Shown in pieces: positions 45,528-53,878 of a DNA stretch of 64,000 nt. The position numbers were made by a program, and so were the translations under genes. Under the pieces are notes generated by a model. The model searched no databases. It was not told the DNA's origin and worked only from the letters and a program-made list of their open reading frames with translations. The stretch is from Chloroflexota bacterium (GTDB taxonomy: Bacteria; Chloroflexota; Anaerolineae; Promineifilales; Promineifilaceae): assembly GCA_013112725.1 (NCBI GenBank), contig JABFFZ010000012.1, positions 23,843 to 87,842 on the forward strand, written 5' to 3'. Within the stretch, counting starts at the first letter, position 1. Every line of letters begins with the position of its first letter.

Positions 45528-45926
45528 ATGAAAGGTAAGTTCATTACCAGCGCACAGGTTGACCGCGAGCAGTTGGATTGGGGCGAATTGGGCTGGATCA
45601 GCCGCCCCTCCACCACCGGCACGACGGACATCACCGTCATGGAAGTAACCCTCAAACCCGGCATGGGGCACAACTTTCACAAACACCCCCACCAGGAAGA
45701 GGTCATTACCGTCCTTTCCGGGCAGATTGAGCAATGGTTGGAAGATCAAAAACAAGTCTTAAAACCGGGTGATTCCATTTTTATTGATGCCGACATCGTT
45801 CACGCCTCCTTCAACACCGGCGCTGCCCCCGCCAAACTGATGGTCGTCCTCGGCCCCTGTGACGGCGAAGGCGGCTATATTGCCGTTGATGTGAGTGGCG
45901 AAGAACCGTGGCGTTCACTGCGGTAA
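45528..45926 (+). CDS. Cupin-domain protein
   Basis: A small single-domain cupin of 132 residues. The first cupin motif GHNFHKHPHQEEVITVLSG carries the histidine and glutamate metal ligands, and the second is PGDSIFIDADIVHASFN with the final His. Such proteins may be sugar isomerases, dioxygenases or ligand binders, and the exact role is not determined. A TAGGAG ribosome site precedes the ATG. It is flanked on both sides by copies of the same hairpin repeat, so it could have been brought in as a cassette, though base composition looks ordinary. Confidence 0.85.
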   Translation: MKGKFITSAQVDREQLDWGELGWISRPSTTGTTDITVMEVTLKPGMGHNFHKHPHQEEVITVLSGQIEQWLEDQKQVLKPGDSIFIDADIVHASFNTGAAPAKLMVVLGPCDGEGGYIAVDVSGEEPWRSLR

Positions 45927-45933
45927 AAGTTGT

Positions 45934-45985
45934 TCGTAGTAGGCGATTTATCGCCGTCAAAAGGCGATGAATCGCCTACTACGAA
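45934..45985. repeat. Palindromic hairpin, GTAGTAGGCG family copy 3
   Basis: TTCGTAGTAGGCGATTTATC paired with GAATCGCCTACTACGAA. It lies 21 bp upstream of the isomerase gene at 46007. Confidence 0.85.
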
Positions 45986-46006
45986 CGCAAGAATTTAGGA
46001 GGAAAC

Positions 46007-47008
46007 ATGCCAAGACCAGTTACTTTATTCACCGGCCAATGGGCCGACCTGACCTTTGATACGATTTGCGCCAAGGCGAAATCGTTTGGCTATGATGGGG
46101 TGGAGATCGCTTGCTGGGGCGACCACTTTGAGGTGGACAAAGCTCTCAGCGATGACGCCTACATCCGTTCCCGCCGGGATATTCTGGCAAAACATGGCCT
46201 GCAAGTGTTTGCTATCAGCAATCATCTGGTGGGGCAGGCGGTGTGTGACCGCATTGATGAGCGGCACAAGAGCATCCTGCCGGATCGTCTGTGGGGTGAT
46301 GGTAAGGAAGATGGCGTTCGGGAACGGGCCGCCGAGGAAATGAAAAACACGGCGCGGGCGGCAGCCAAATTGGGCGTCAAAGTGGTACCTGGTTTTACCG
46401 GCTCCCCCATCTGGCATATGGTGTACTCATTTCCACCCAACCCGCCTGACTTTTTGGAGCGGGGGCTGGCGCTGTTTGCCCAGTTGTGGGCGCCCATTCT
46501 GGATGTGTTCAGCCAGGAAGGGGTGAAGTTTGCCCTGGAAGTCCACCCGACGGAGATTGCTTTTGATATTGCCAGCGCGGATGCGGCGCTGACGGCCGTA
46601 CACCACCACCCCGCCTTTGGTTTCAACTACGATCCCAGCCACTTTGGTTACCAGGGCGTAGATTACGTGGCTTTCATCCGCAAATTTGCCGACCGCATCT
46701 TCCACGCGCACATGAAGGACGTCTACTGGTCGCCCCGGCCCACAGAAGCGGGTGTGTTTGGCGGCCATCTCAATTTTGGTGATGCCCGCCGCTTCTGGGA
46801 TTTCCGTTCGTTGGGGCGCGGCTCCATTGATTTTGAAGAGGTTATCCGGGCGCTGAACGACATTGGGTATACCGGCCCGCTGTCGGTGGAATGGGAAGAC
46901 GGCCGTATGGACCGCGAACATGGCGCCACCGAAGCGTGTGCCTTTGTGAAAAAGCTGGATTTTGCGCCGTCGGCGGTAGCCTTTGATGCGGCGTTTGCGA
47001 AGGAGTAA
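46007..47008 (+). CDS. Sugar phosphate isomerase/epimerase family protein
   Basis: A 333-residue TIM-barrel isomerase/epimerase of the xylose-isomerase-like superfamily. Metal-ligand stretches: [13 protein letters not shown] (Glu), [11 protein letters not shown] (Asp, His), [10 protein letters not shown] (His, Asp) and SVEWED (Glu). It has a strong AGGAGG ribosome site. Often such longer forms sit beside Gfo/Idh/MocA dehydrogenases, as here with the gene at 47070, in cyclitol or keto-glycoside breakdown. Substrate not predictable. Confidence 0.88.
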   Translation: MPRPVTLFTGQWADLTFDTICAKAKSFGYDGVEIACWGDHFEVDKALSDDAYIRSRRDILAKHGLQVFAISNHLVGQAVCDRIDERHKSILPDRLWGDGKEDGVRERAAEEMKNTARAAAKLGVKVVPGFTGSPIWHMVYSFPPNPPDFLERGLALFAQLWAPILDVFSQEGVKFALEVHPTEIAFDIASADAALTAVHHHPAFGFNYDPSHFGYQGVDYVAFIRKFADRIFHAHMKDVYWSPRPTEAGVFGGHLNFGDARRFWDFRSLGRGSIDFEEVIRALNDIGYTGPLSVEWEDGRMDREHGATEACAFVKKLDFAPSAVAFDAAFAKE

Positions 47009-47052
47009 TTAGGTAATTGGGTAATTGGGTAATTACCCAATTACCCAATTAC
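47009..47052. repeat. GTAATTGG palindromic array
   Basis: Three GGTAATTG units followed by three inverted AATTACCC units, between the isomerase and dehydrogenase genes. Here a strong Shine-Dalgarno (CAGGAGG) follows the array. Confidence 0.9.
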
Positions 47053-47069
47053 CTCCGCAGGAGGTTTTT

Positions 47070-48263
47070 ATGAGCGATCAATCCTTTACCAGCATGGCCG
47101 GGGTGGCAGCTTCCGGCGATATTCCCGAAGTAGGCGTGGGCATGTTGGGCTATGCCTTTATGGGCAAGGCGCACGCCAACGCCTTTAAGACGATTCCCTA
47201 CATGATGTACCCGCCCCCCGCCATTCCTAAGATGGTGTCTGTGAGCGGGCGCAGCGAAATGGCCGTGCGCGAAGCCGCCCGGCGCTATGGCTACAGCAAA
47301 TACACCACCGACTGGCGCGAACAGGTCAATGACCCGGATGTGCAGCTATTTGACAACGGCGGCCCTAATGACGCCCACGCCGAGCCCTGCATTGCCGCGG
47401 CGCAGGCGGGCAAACATATTCTGTGTGAAAAACCGCTCGGCCGTACCGCCGAAGAATCGAAGGCGATGCTGGATGCCGTGGAAAAAGCAGGCGTGAAGCA
47501 CATGGTGGCCTTCAACTACCGCTTTGTGCCCGCCGTGCGCCAGATTCGCAACCTGATTGATAGCGGCGCACTCGGCCAGATTTACCACTGGCGGGCGGTC
47601 TATTTGCAAGAGTGGATTATGCCCCATTACAACACGCCCCACATCTGGCGGCTGGATAAGAAGGTAGCCGGTTCCGGTTCACTGGGCGACCTGGGGGCGC
47701 ACATCATTGACCTGGCCCATTACCTGGTGGGTGATATGACCAGCGTGGCGGCGATGACCAAAACCTTTATTCCGGAACGGCCGTTGGCCGATGGCAGCGG
47801 TACGGCTAAAGTGGATGTGGACGACGCCTTTGTGGCCTGCGTGGAGTTTGCCAACGGCGCGGTGGGCACACTGGAAGCCACTCGTTTTGCCGGGGGGCAC
47901 AAAAATTCCAACTGCTTTGAAATCAACGGCGAAAAGGGCAGTATCCGCTTTAACCTGGAACGGATGAATGAGCTAGAAGTGTTCTGGGTGGGCGAACAGC
48001 CGAAGGAGACGCAGGGTTTCCACAATGTGCTTATCTCCGAGGGCTACCATCCCTGGTGGGAAAACTGGTGGCCGCATGGGCACATCATCGGCTGGGAACA
48101 TACCTTTATTCACGAGATCACCCATTTGCTGGACTGCATTGTCAATGACCGGCCCGTTGGCCCGCATGGGGCGACGTTTGAGGATGGCTACAAAACGGCC
48201 GTCATCTGCGACGCCATCGTGCAATCGGCGGAGACGAAGCGGCAGGTGGATATTCGATATTAG
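47070..48263 (+). CDS. Gfo/Idh/MocA family oxidoreductase
   Basis: An NAD(P)-dependent sugar dehydrogenase of 397 residues from the ATG at 47070, preceded by AGGAGG; the frame from 47025 reads through the array. The Rossmann motif is VGMLGYAFMGKAHANAF, the catalytic lysine lies in CEKPLG (about residue 116), and the second domain has NYRFVPAVRQIRNLIDSGAL. The DLGAHIIDLAHYLVG His-Asp pair is the usual active-site element. It is expected to oxidise a sugar hydroxyl, possibly at C3, or a cyclitol. Confidence 0.9.
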   Translation: MSDQSFTSMAGVAASGDIPEVGVGMLGYAFMGKAHANAFKTIPYMMYPPPAIPKMVSVSGRSEMAVREAARRYGYSKYTTDWREQVNDPDVQLFDNGGPNDAHAEPCIAAAQAGKHILCEKPLGRTAEESKAMLDAVEKAGVKHMVAFNYRFVPAVRQIRNLIDSGALGQIYHWRAVYLQEWIMPHYNTPHIWRLDKKVAGSGSLGDLGAHIIDLAHYLVGDMTSVAAMTKTFIPERPLADGSGTAKVDVDDAFVACVEFANGAVGTLEATRFAGGHKNSNCFEINGEKGSIRFNLERMNELEVFWVGEQPKETQGFHNVLISEGYHPWWENWWPHGHIIGWEHTFIHEITHLLDCIVNDRPVGPHGATFEDGYKTAVICDAIVQSAETKRQVDIRY

Positions 48264-48322
48264 GTAATTGAGTAATTGGGTAATTACACTTACCCAATTA
48301 CTCAATTACTCAATTACTCAAT
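48264..48322. repeat. GTAATTGG/AATTACTC palindromic array
   Basis: Three forward GTAATTGG-like units, a 5-base centre, and four inverted AATTACTC-like units ending 1 base before the ATG of the small membrane protein gene. Confidence 0.9.
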
Positions 48323-48323
48323 C

Positions 48324-48764
48324 ATGGCTGAACAAGACCCCACCCCCAAAAAACGCCGTGTACCGATTGGTTTGCCGATCACGGCCGTGCTCTTTCTCCT
48401 CCTCGGCCTCTTTGTTGCGCCGACGTTAACAGCCAGTTTTCCCCAAGAGCAGCTAAACCGCAATGCCCTCTTGAGCGGCATTGGCTTTTTGATGGTGTTC
48501 ATCTCCATCATCCTGTTTTACATCTCCGCCATCTGGTGGCTGGCGCTGCGGCTCAACGGCAAAGTGGCTTACAAAACGTACCGCCTCATCGAATACATCC
48601 TGATTGGCGGCATCATCCTGGGCATTGTGGGCATGTTCCAACCCTGGCTTTTTGCCGCCTTCCGTTACGGCTTTTACCTGCTGCTTGCTTCGACTGTCAG
48701 CTTCATCGCCTGGAGTCATATCACGCCCGTGCCGGAGGAAGAGGCGGTAATCCGTGATGTGTGA
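48324..48764 (+). CDS. Small four-helix membrane protein, hypothetical
   Basis: An unrecognised inner-membrane protein of 146 residues. A basic N-terminal tail (KKRR) precedes about four hydrophobic helices (near 15-37, 48-73, 88-108 and 112-135) and an acidic C-terminus. It has no ribosome-binding site; the array reaches the start codon. It is embedded in the sugar cluster between a dehydrogenase and an FAD oxidase, so it could assist transport or electron transfer, but nothing in the sequence shows this. Confidence 0.7.
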   Translation: MAEQDPTPKKRRVPIGLPITAVLFLLLGLFVAPTLTASFPQEQLNRNALLSGIGFLMVFISIILFYISAIWWLALRLNGKVAYKTYRLIEYILIGGIILGIVGMFQPWLFAAFRYGFYLLLASTVSFIAWSHITPVPEEEAVIRDV

Positions 48765-48815
48765 TGCGTGACCTGTGAGACTCCCCTCACGTATCACGCA
48801 TCACGCATCTCGCAT
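48752..48815. repeat. GTGATGC/GCATCAC palindromic array
   Basis: Forward CGTGATGTGTGATGCGTGA units overlapping the end of the membrane-protein gene, then inverted CACGTATCACGCATCACGC units. The same unit type recurs at 63437-63499. Confidence 0.85.
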
Positions 48816-48821
48816 CAAATT

Positions 48822-50249
48822 ATGACAACACTACAGCACGAAATGATCCGCTCCGAACTGGAAGAGGTCGTGGGCAAAGAATATATCTCCACCAGGGAGA
48901 GCGACCGGCTGGTGTATGCCACCGACTGGTTCTGGCTGCCGCAAATGTGGCTGGATCGGGGCGCACAGCCGACGTTGCCCGATTTTATTGTGCATCCGGG
49001 CACGGCCGTTGAAATCGCCGAAATCCTCAAAATCGCCAATACCTATCGCATCCCCGTCGTCCCCTGGGGTGGTGGCTCCGGGTCGCAAGGTGGGGCCGCG
49101 CCCGTCTTTGGCGGCATCATGCTGGACGTAAAGCGGCTGAACCGGATTCTGGAGATTGACGAAACCTCGCTGACGGTCACGGCCGAAGCGGGCATCAACG
49201 GCTCGGTGCTGGAGTGGGCGCTCAACGAAAAGGGGCTGACGCTGCCCCATTATGCCGCCTCTGCCAACTGCGCCACCCTGGGCGGCTACCTGGCCCCACG
49301 TGGCTCCGGCACCATCAGCACCAAATATGGCAAAGCGGAAGACATGGTGCTGAACATGCAAATTGTGCTGCCCACGGGCGAAATCATCCGCACCCCCATC
49401 GTGCCCGATCATGCCGGTGGGCCGGATTATTTCCACCTCTTTCTAGGGTCAGAAGGCACGTTTGGCGTCATCACCGAAGCGACGATGCAGGTGGATTACC
49501 TGCCGGCAGCGCGGCTGCTGCGAGCGGTCTTGTTCCAAAATTTAGGCCACGCCCTGGGAGCGGGCCGCCAACTGATGACCCGCCGCCTCAGCCCCTTTGT
49601 CATCCGTTTGTATGATCCCGCCTCCACAGCCACGCAGGTGAAAAAGGTGTTGGGTTATGAGATGGACGGGGCATACATGGTGATGGGTTTTGACGGCGAC
49701 CCGGACATTGCTGCCCTGCAAGAGCAGAAGTCATTGGAAATTTGTCTGGCATTGGGCGGCCAAGACCTGGGGCGCGAACCGGGCGAAAAGTGGTGGGATC
49801 ACCGTTACCATTTTTACTACCCACCCAACGGCCTGCATTTCCCCTGGATGTATGGCACGACGGAGACGGTGACAACCTTTGATAAACTGGAAAAGCTGTA
49901 TTGGGCGCAAAAACGGGCGGTGGAAGAGACGTATGCGGATTGGAATGTGAACTACATCGGCCATTTTTCGCACTGGTTTCACTGGGGGGCGTCGTTGTAC
50001 AGCCGTTTTATCATCCCGGAGCCGCCACAAGAGGCGGAGGAAGCAATCCGGCTGCACAATCGCATCTGGAATACGGCGATCACGGCCGTGCTCGAAAACG
50101 GCGGCATGATCAACGAGCATCACGGCGTCGGCCTTAAGCTCTCCCGCTTCATGCGCCGCCAATACGGCCCCGCCTGGCCCATGCTGGAACGGATTAAAAA
50201 GACACTCGACCCGAACGGGATTATGAATCCGGGGAAGGTGGGATTTTAG
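48822..50249 (+). CDS. FAD-linked oxidase (GlcD / alkyl-DHAP synthase-like)
   Basis: A flavoenzyme of the vanillyl-alcohol-oxidase/PCMH family, 475 residues from the ATG at 48822. The FAD-binding domain has VPWGGGSGSQGGA and LGSEGTFGVITEATMQV. The C-terminal FAD-oxidase domain ends NEHHGVGLKLSRF and DPNGIMNPGK. Relatives oxidise 2-hydroxy acids (glycolate, D-lactate) or act as alkyldihydroxyacetone-phosphate synthases. The next gene encodes a GlcF-like protein, favouring a membrane-linked 2-hydroxyacid or sugar-acid dehydrogenase. The ATG follows a palindromic array without a ribosome site. Confidence 0.88.
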   Translation: MTTLQHEMIRSELEEVVGKEYISTRESDRLVYATDWFWLPQMWLDRGAQPTLPDFIVHPGTAVEIAEILKIANTYRIPVVPWGGGSGSQGGAAPVFGGIMLDVKRLNRILEIDETSLTVTAEAGINGSVLEWALNEKGLTLPHYAASANCATLGGYLAPRGSGTISTKYGKAEDMVLNMQIVLPTGEIIRTPIVPDHAGGPDYFHLFLGSEGTFGVITEATMQVDYLPAARLLRAVLFQNLGHALGAGRQLMTRRLSPFVIRLYDPASTATQVKKVLGYEMDGAYMVMGFDGDPDIAALQEQKSLEICLALGGQDLGREPGEKWWDHRYHFYYPPNGLHFPWMYGTTETVTTFDKLEKLYWAQKRAVEETYADWNVNYIGHFSHWFHWGASLYSRFIIPEPPQEAEEAIRLHNRIWNTAITAVLENGGMINEHHGVGLKLSRFMRRQYGPAWPMLERIKKTLDPNGIMNPGKVGF

Positions 50250-50326
50250 GGAATTGAGATTGAGAGATTGGGAGATTAGGAGATTCAATCTCCCAATCTC
50301 TCAATCCCCTAATCTCCCAATCTCCT
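50250..50326. repeat. GAGATTGG palindromic array
   Basis: Four forward units (GAGATTGA, GAGATTGG, GAGATTAG, GAGATTC) and a longer inverted arm of AATCTCCC-type units, beginning immediately after the oxidase stop codon. Confidence 0.9.
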
Positions 50327-50335
50327 TCAAAGCAA

Positions 50336-51451
50336 ATGTTAGATAACGTAATTTCCACCCTCGAAAACTGCCGCTTTTGCCTGATGTGCCGCCACGTGGC
50401 CCCGGTGGGCATGGTGACGAACCAGGAAGCGTATACGCCGCATGGCATGGCGCTGCTGGTCACGTCGCAGCAGCGGGGGTTGGCAACGTGGAACGCGGAG
50501 ACGGTGGGCATTGTCTTCAGCGAGGTGGATGGCGGCAATAGCCGCACACACTGCGCCACCGATCAGCCCTTTGAAGAGGCGCTGGCGGCGGTGCGGGCGG
50601 AATTGGTGGTGCAAGGGTTGGCAGGCACGGCCGTGACCCAACTCCACACTCACCTGACACAATGGCACAACCCCTACCAGCCGCAACTGCCCCAATCCGC
50701 TACCGGCGCGGGCCAGGTTGCCCTGTTTGCCGGTGACGAAGCGGCCTATTTGTGGCCGGAGACGATACCGGCCGTATTAAAATTGTTGAGCGCAGTGGGG
50801 ATGGAAGTGGTGGTGGGGGGGTACGGCCGTAATAACGGCCTGTTCGCCCACTCCGCCGGTTTCCCTGATCTGGCGGCCCAGTTGTGGCAAGCGACTCTGG
50901 ATGAATTGGCGAGCGTTGGCGCAAAACAGTTGTTGCTGTTATCGGCCGGCGATTTTTACGCCTTTAACGATCGGAGGGGAGGCTTTAGCCGGCCCGTTTC
51001 GGCTTCGGCTAAAGTCTCCCCTCCCGATTTTATCGAGGTCACAGACTTGCTGGCAGAGCGATTAGCGGCTGGAGAAATCGCTTTCCGCAAAACGGAGGAT
51101 GAGACGCCCTGGACGTATGTGGACCCCACCCATGCGGTGCGCGTACCGGAAAGGCATGAGAGGGTAAGAGGCTTGGTCACGGCCGTGATGCCCACCCCAC
51201 CCCGTGAACTCTTCTGGCGCAAAGAGCGCGCCCAACCCGTTGGCAGCACCTATATCCAGTTCAGCAGTCCGGCCCTGGCCGAGCGCCTCACCCGTGCCCG
51301 CCTGCAAGACGCCCAAGCCAGCGGGGCACAACTGCTCATTTGTGAAGACCCCGCCACACTCCACCACCTGAATCGGTATGCCGGGGAATATGGGCTGCGG
51401 GTGCAGGGGTTGTATGAACTCCTGGCACAGCGGGTAATCGGTCATCAGTAA
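50336..51451 (+). CDS. GlcF-like Fe-S/CCG-domain protein with reduced cysteines
   Basis: A likely electron-transfer partner of the FAD oxidase, 371 residues. The N-terminus has ENCRFCLMCRHVAPVG, i.e. CxxCxxC with Ala where the fourth cluster cysteine is expected in CP-type ferredoxin motifs. The C-terminal part aligns by eye with a CCG domain, but the diagnostic sites read YVDPTHAVR and AQPVGS, lacking the usual cysteines (DPC and CCG). It may hold a variant cluster or act structurally. Residues about 213-230 come from a palindromic insertion (50972-51025). The assignment to the GlcF/heterodisulfide-reductase lineage is by inference. Confidence 0.7.
   Translation: MLDNVISTLENCRFCLMCRHVAPVGMVTNQEAYTPHGMALLVTSQQRGLATWNAETVGIVFSEVDGGNSRTHCATDQPFEEALAAVRAELVVQGLAGTAVTQLHTHLTQWHNPYQPQLPQSATGAGQVALFAGDEAAYLWPETIPAVLKLLSAVGMEVVVGGYGRNNGLFAHSAGFPDLAAQLWQATLDELASVGAKQLLLLSAGDFYAFNDRRGGFSRPVSASAKVSPPDFIEVTDLLAERLAAGEIAFRKTEDETPWTYVDPTHAVRVPERHERVRGLVTAVMPTPPRELFWRKERAQPVGSTYIQFSSPALAERLTRARLQDAQASGAQLLICEDPATLHHLNRYAGEYGLRVQGLYELLAQRVIGHQ
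50972..51025. repeat. In-frame 18-bp inverted repeat in the Fe-S protein gene
   Basis: GGAGGGGAGGCTTTAGCC at 50973-50990 and GGCTAAAGTCTCCCCTCC at 51007-51024, complementary at 17 of 18 positions around a 16-base loop. It encodes roughly RRGGFSRPVSASAKVSPP without breaking the frame. Confidence 0.85.
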
Positions 51452-51640
51452 TCGGTAATCGGTGGGTTTGGGAAAATCCGCGAAGGACGCGAAGAAACGC
51501 TAAGATTGATATACAAGAATAAAAATTCGTGTCATTCGTGAAATTCGTGGCCCATACCAAAACCCATTGGTACAAAGTGAATGAGGAACAGCGCAAGTCA
51601 CACCCCATTCCTAATTCATAATTCCTAATTCATAATTTAC
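51437..51640. repeat. Mixed dispersed repeats in the intergenic region
   Basis: The region contains GGTAATCGGT units overlapping the end of the Fe-S gene. It then has a TCCGCGAAGGACGCGAAG segment, an ATTCGTGTCATTCGTGAAAT segment and, near 51609, tandem CCTAATTCATAATT units. All look like dispersed short-repeat families rather than coding sequence. The strong AGAGGAGG ribosome site of the next gene follows. Confidence 0.6.
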
Positions 51641-51658
51641 AAGAGGAGGTAAATTATC

Positions 51659-52546
51659 ATGCATCTATCAATGCACAATTGGATGCGCGCAGAACCTATT
51701 GAAGTGACGATTCGCCGGTTAGCCAAATATGGCTACGAAAGCATCGAAATCGGTGGCGAACCGGACAAGTATGACACGAAGGATTTGCGACGCACCCTGA
51801 AAGAGAACGGGATTCGTTGTTGGGGTTCCATCAGCCTGATGTTCACCGGGTTGGACTTGATTCAGGCGGATGAAAACGGCCGTGCCAACACCATAGACTA
51901 TCTCAAGAAGTGCGTGACGATGGTCAAGGAGTTGGAAGGTCAAGTGATGAGCATCGTCCCCTCCGAGGTGGGCAAGGTGCGCGCCCAGGCCGACGAAAAG
52001 ACGGAGTGGAACTGGGCCGTCGAAGGGTTGAAAGAGATCAACACCCACGCCCAAAAAGAAGGCATTCGTGTGGCTATTGAACCGCTCAACCGCTTTGAGA
52101 CCAATTTCCTCAACCGGCACGATCAGGCATTGGCCCTGGCCGAGGCTGTTGGCCCGGACGTAGGCGTTTGTCTGGATGCCTTCCACATGAATATCGAAGA
52201 AGCCAATTTCCGGCAAGCCCTTATCAAAACTGGCAAGAAATTGTTCGATTTCCACGTGGCCGATAACAACCGCATGGCCTGCGGGCAGGGTGCGCTCAAC
52301 TGGCGCGACATCGTGGGTACGCTCAAAGAGATCGGCTACGATGGCGCGCTTACCGTCGAATTTGTGGCCCCCATTGACCGCACCCCGGCCAACCCCTACC
52401 TGAATGCCACCGCCAGCGCCGAGAAGGAATTGACCGAAGAGCAATTGAAGTTTATCCAGGATCATGGCTCCGGCGTTCTCTCCGAAGAGTTTTACAGCTG
52501 GCTGGTGGATACGACGGGGAAGACATTGCTGCCCTTGATCAAGTGA
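51659..52546 (+). CDS. Sugar epimerase/isomerase (tagatose 3-epimerase-like TIM barrel)
   Basis: A 295-residue member of the same superfamily as the epimerase at 42454, with the four metal ligands E141 (AIEPLNRFET), D173 (CLDAFHMNIEE), H199 (DFHVADNNR) and E234 (TVEFVAP). Conservation of NRFET and FHMNIEE favours the ketose 3-epimerase branch. An insertion and extra C-terminal helices (EKELTEEQLKFIQDHG) distinguish it. AGGAGG precedes the ATG. It may act on a different stereoisomer in the same pathway. Confidence 0.87.
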   Translation: MHLSMHNWMRAEPIEVTIRRLAKYGYESIEIGGEPDKYDTKDLRRTLKENGIRCWGSISLMFTGLDLIQADENGRANTIDYLKKCVTMVKELEGQVMSIVPSEVGKVRAQADEKTEWNWAVEGLKEINTHAQKEGIRVAIEPLNRFETNFLNRHDQALALAEAVGPDVGVCLDAFHMNIEEANFRQALIKTGKKLFDFHVADNNRMACGQGALNWRDIVGTLKEIGYDGALTVEFVAPIDRTPANPYLNATASAEKELTEEQLKFIQDHGSGVLSEEFYSWLVDTTGKTLLPLIK

Positions 52547-52548
52547 GA

Positions 52549-52628
52549 AGTAAGCAGTAAGCAGTAGTAAGCAGTAAGCAGTAAGAGCTTCCAGACTGCT
52601 TACTGCTAACCGCTCACTGCTTACTGTT
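52549..52628. repeat. GTAAGCA palindromic array
   Basis: Five 7-bp AAGCAGT-type units, a spacer, then inverted ACTGCTTACTGCT units. It lies 3-80 bp after the epimerase stop and about 20 bp before the second Tm-1-like gene. Confidence 0.9.
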
Positions 52629-52648
52629 CATTGCGCACTACAAAAGCA

Positions 52649-53878
52649 ATGTCCAAAAATGTAGTCGTCATCGGCACCCTGGACACCAAGGGGCCGGAGA
52701 TTAAATACCTGCGTGACCGGCTGCAAAGTTTGGGGCTGGGCACAACGGTGATTGATTCCGGCATCCTGGGTGAACCGCTGGACATTACGCCGGATATTGA
52801 CCGGGCCACGGCCGCCACCTACGCCAACACTACCATTGATGAACTGCGCAACGCGGGCAGCCGCGGCCGGGCGGTGGCCGGAATGCGCGAGGCGCTCAAG
52901 AAGCTGCTGATCGAATTGTACGCGCAGGGAAAAGTGGACGCGGCCGTGAGCATGGGCGGCGCGGAAGGAGCGGTCATGGGCGCGGCGGCGATGATGGTGC
53001 TGCCCGTTGGTGTGCCCAAAGTGCTGGTCTCGCCCATCGCCTCTGGCTATCACTTTTTTGCGCCGCTGGTGGGTACGCGGGACATGATGGTTGTCCATTC
53101 GGTGGTAGACATTTTAGGTCTGAACCCCATCGCCTGCACCGTGTTTGACAACGTGGCCGCAGCCATTAAGGGCATGGTGGAATATGGGCATGGCCTGCCC
53201 ACGCCCGAACCAGGGGCGAAGTACGTCGCCATGACCATGCTGGGCAATACCACTAAAGCGGTGATGGCCGCTAAAATAGTGCTGGCGGAGCATGGCTACG
53301 AAGCGGTGATCTTTCACTCCAATGGGGTGGGTGGCCCAGCCATGGAAGAATTGGCGGCGCTGGGGCAGTTTGTGGGCGTGATTGACTTTACCACCAACGA
53401 GATTTATGACCCGCTGGTGGGCGGCATTCACGATGGTGGCCCGGAACGGCTGAAACGGATTGGGCAGTTGGGCATCCCGCAAGTAGTCGTGCCTGGCTGT
53501 ATAGATTTCAGTGTATGGAATGCGGGCACAATTCCGGCGGCACTGCACGGCCGTCCCATTTACGACCACAACCCGGAATTCACCCTCGTCCGCGCCAGCC
53601 ACGAAGAGATGGTGCAGCTCGGCCACATCTTTGCCGAACGGCTGAATCTGGCGACTGCGCCTGTGGTGGTAGCCGTGCCCACGCAAGGGCTTTCCATTCC
53701 CAACGTGCCCGGCGGCCCTTTCTGGAATCCAGAAGCGGACGCCGATTTCCTGAAAACGGTGCAGGCCAACATCCGCGCCGATATACCGGTCTTACCTTAT
53801 GCCCGCCACGTCAACGACCCGGAATTTGGGCGGGAAGTGGCGAAATTATTCATTGATATGATGAAGGAGGAGTTATGA
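52649..53878 (+). CDS. Tm-1-like (UPF0261) ATP-binding protein, copy 2
   Basis: A second Tm-1-like protein, 409 residues from the ATG at 52649. It opens VVVIGTLDTKGPEIKYLRDR and contains AVSMGGAEGAVMGAAAMMVL, MLGNTTKAVMAAK, VPTQGLSIPNVPGGPFWN. It is clearly divergent from the copy at 43360 (different in most positions), so an old duplication or separate acquisition. Its stop overlaps the creatininase-family gene by 4 bp (ATGA), indicating translational coupling and probably a joint function. The reaction is unknown. Confidence 0.85.
   Translation: MSKNVVVIGTLDTKGPEIKYLRDRLQSLGLGTTVIDSGILGEPLDITPDIDRATAATYANTTIDELRNAGSRGRAVAGMREALKKLLIELYAQGKVDAAVSMGGAEGAVMGAAAMMVLPVGVPKVLVSPIASGYHFFAPLVGTRDMMVVHSVVDILGLNPIACTVFDNVAAAIKGMVEYGHGLPTPEPGAKYVAMTMLGNTTKAVMAAKIVLAEHGYEAVIFHSNGVGGPAMEELAALGQFVGVIDFTTNEIYDPLVGGIHDGGPERLKRIGQLGIPQVVVPGCIDFSVWNAGTIPAALHGRPIYDHNPEFTLVRASHEEMVQLGHIFAERLNLATAPVVVAVPTQGLSIPNVPGGPFWNPEADADFLKTVQANIRADIPVLPYARHVNDPEFGREVAKLFIDMMKEEL

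Noticed and set aside
45528..45926. Cupin gene as a recent horizontal acquisition
   Set aside because: It is flanked by the same hairpin on both sides, but base composition and codon use look like the neighbours, so flanking repeats alone do not prove transfer.
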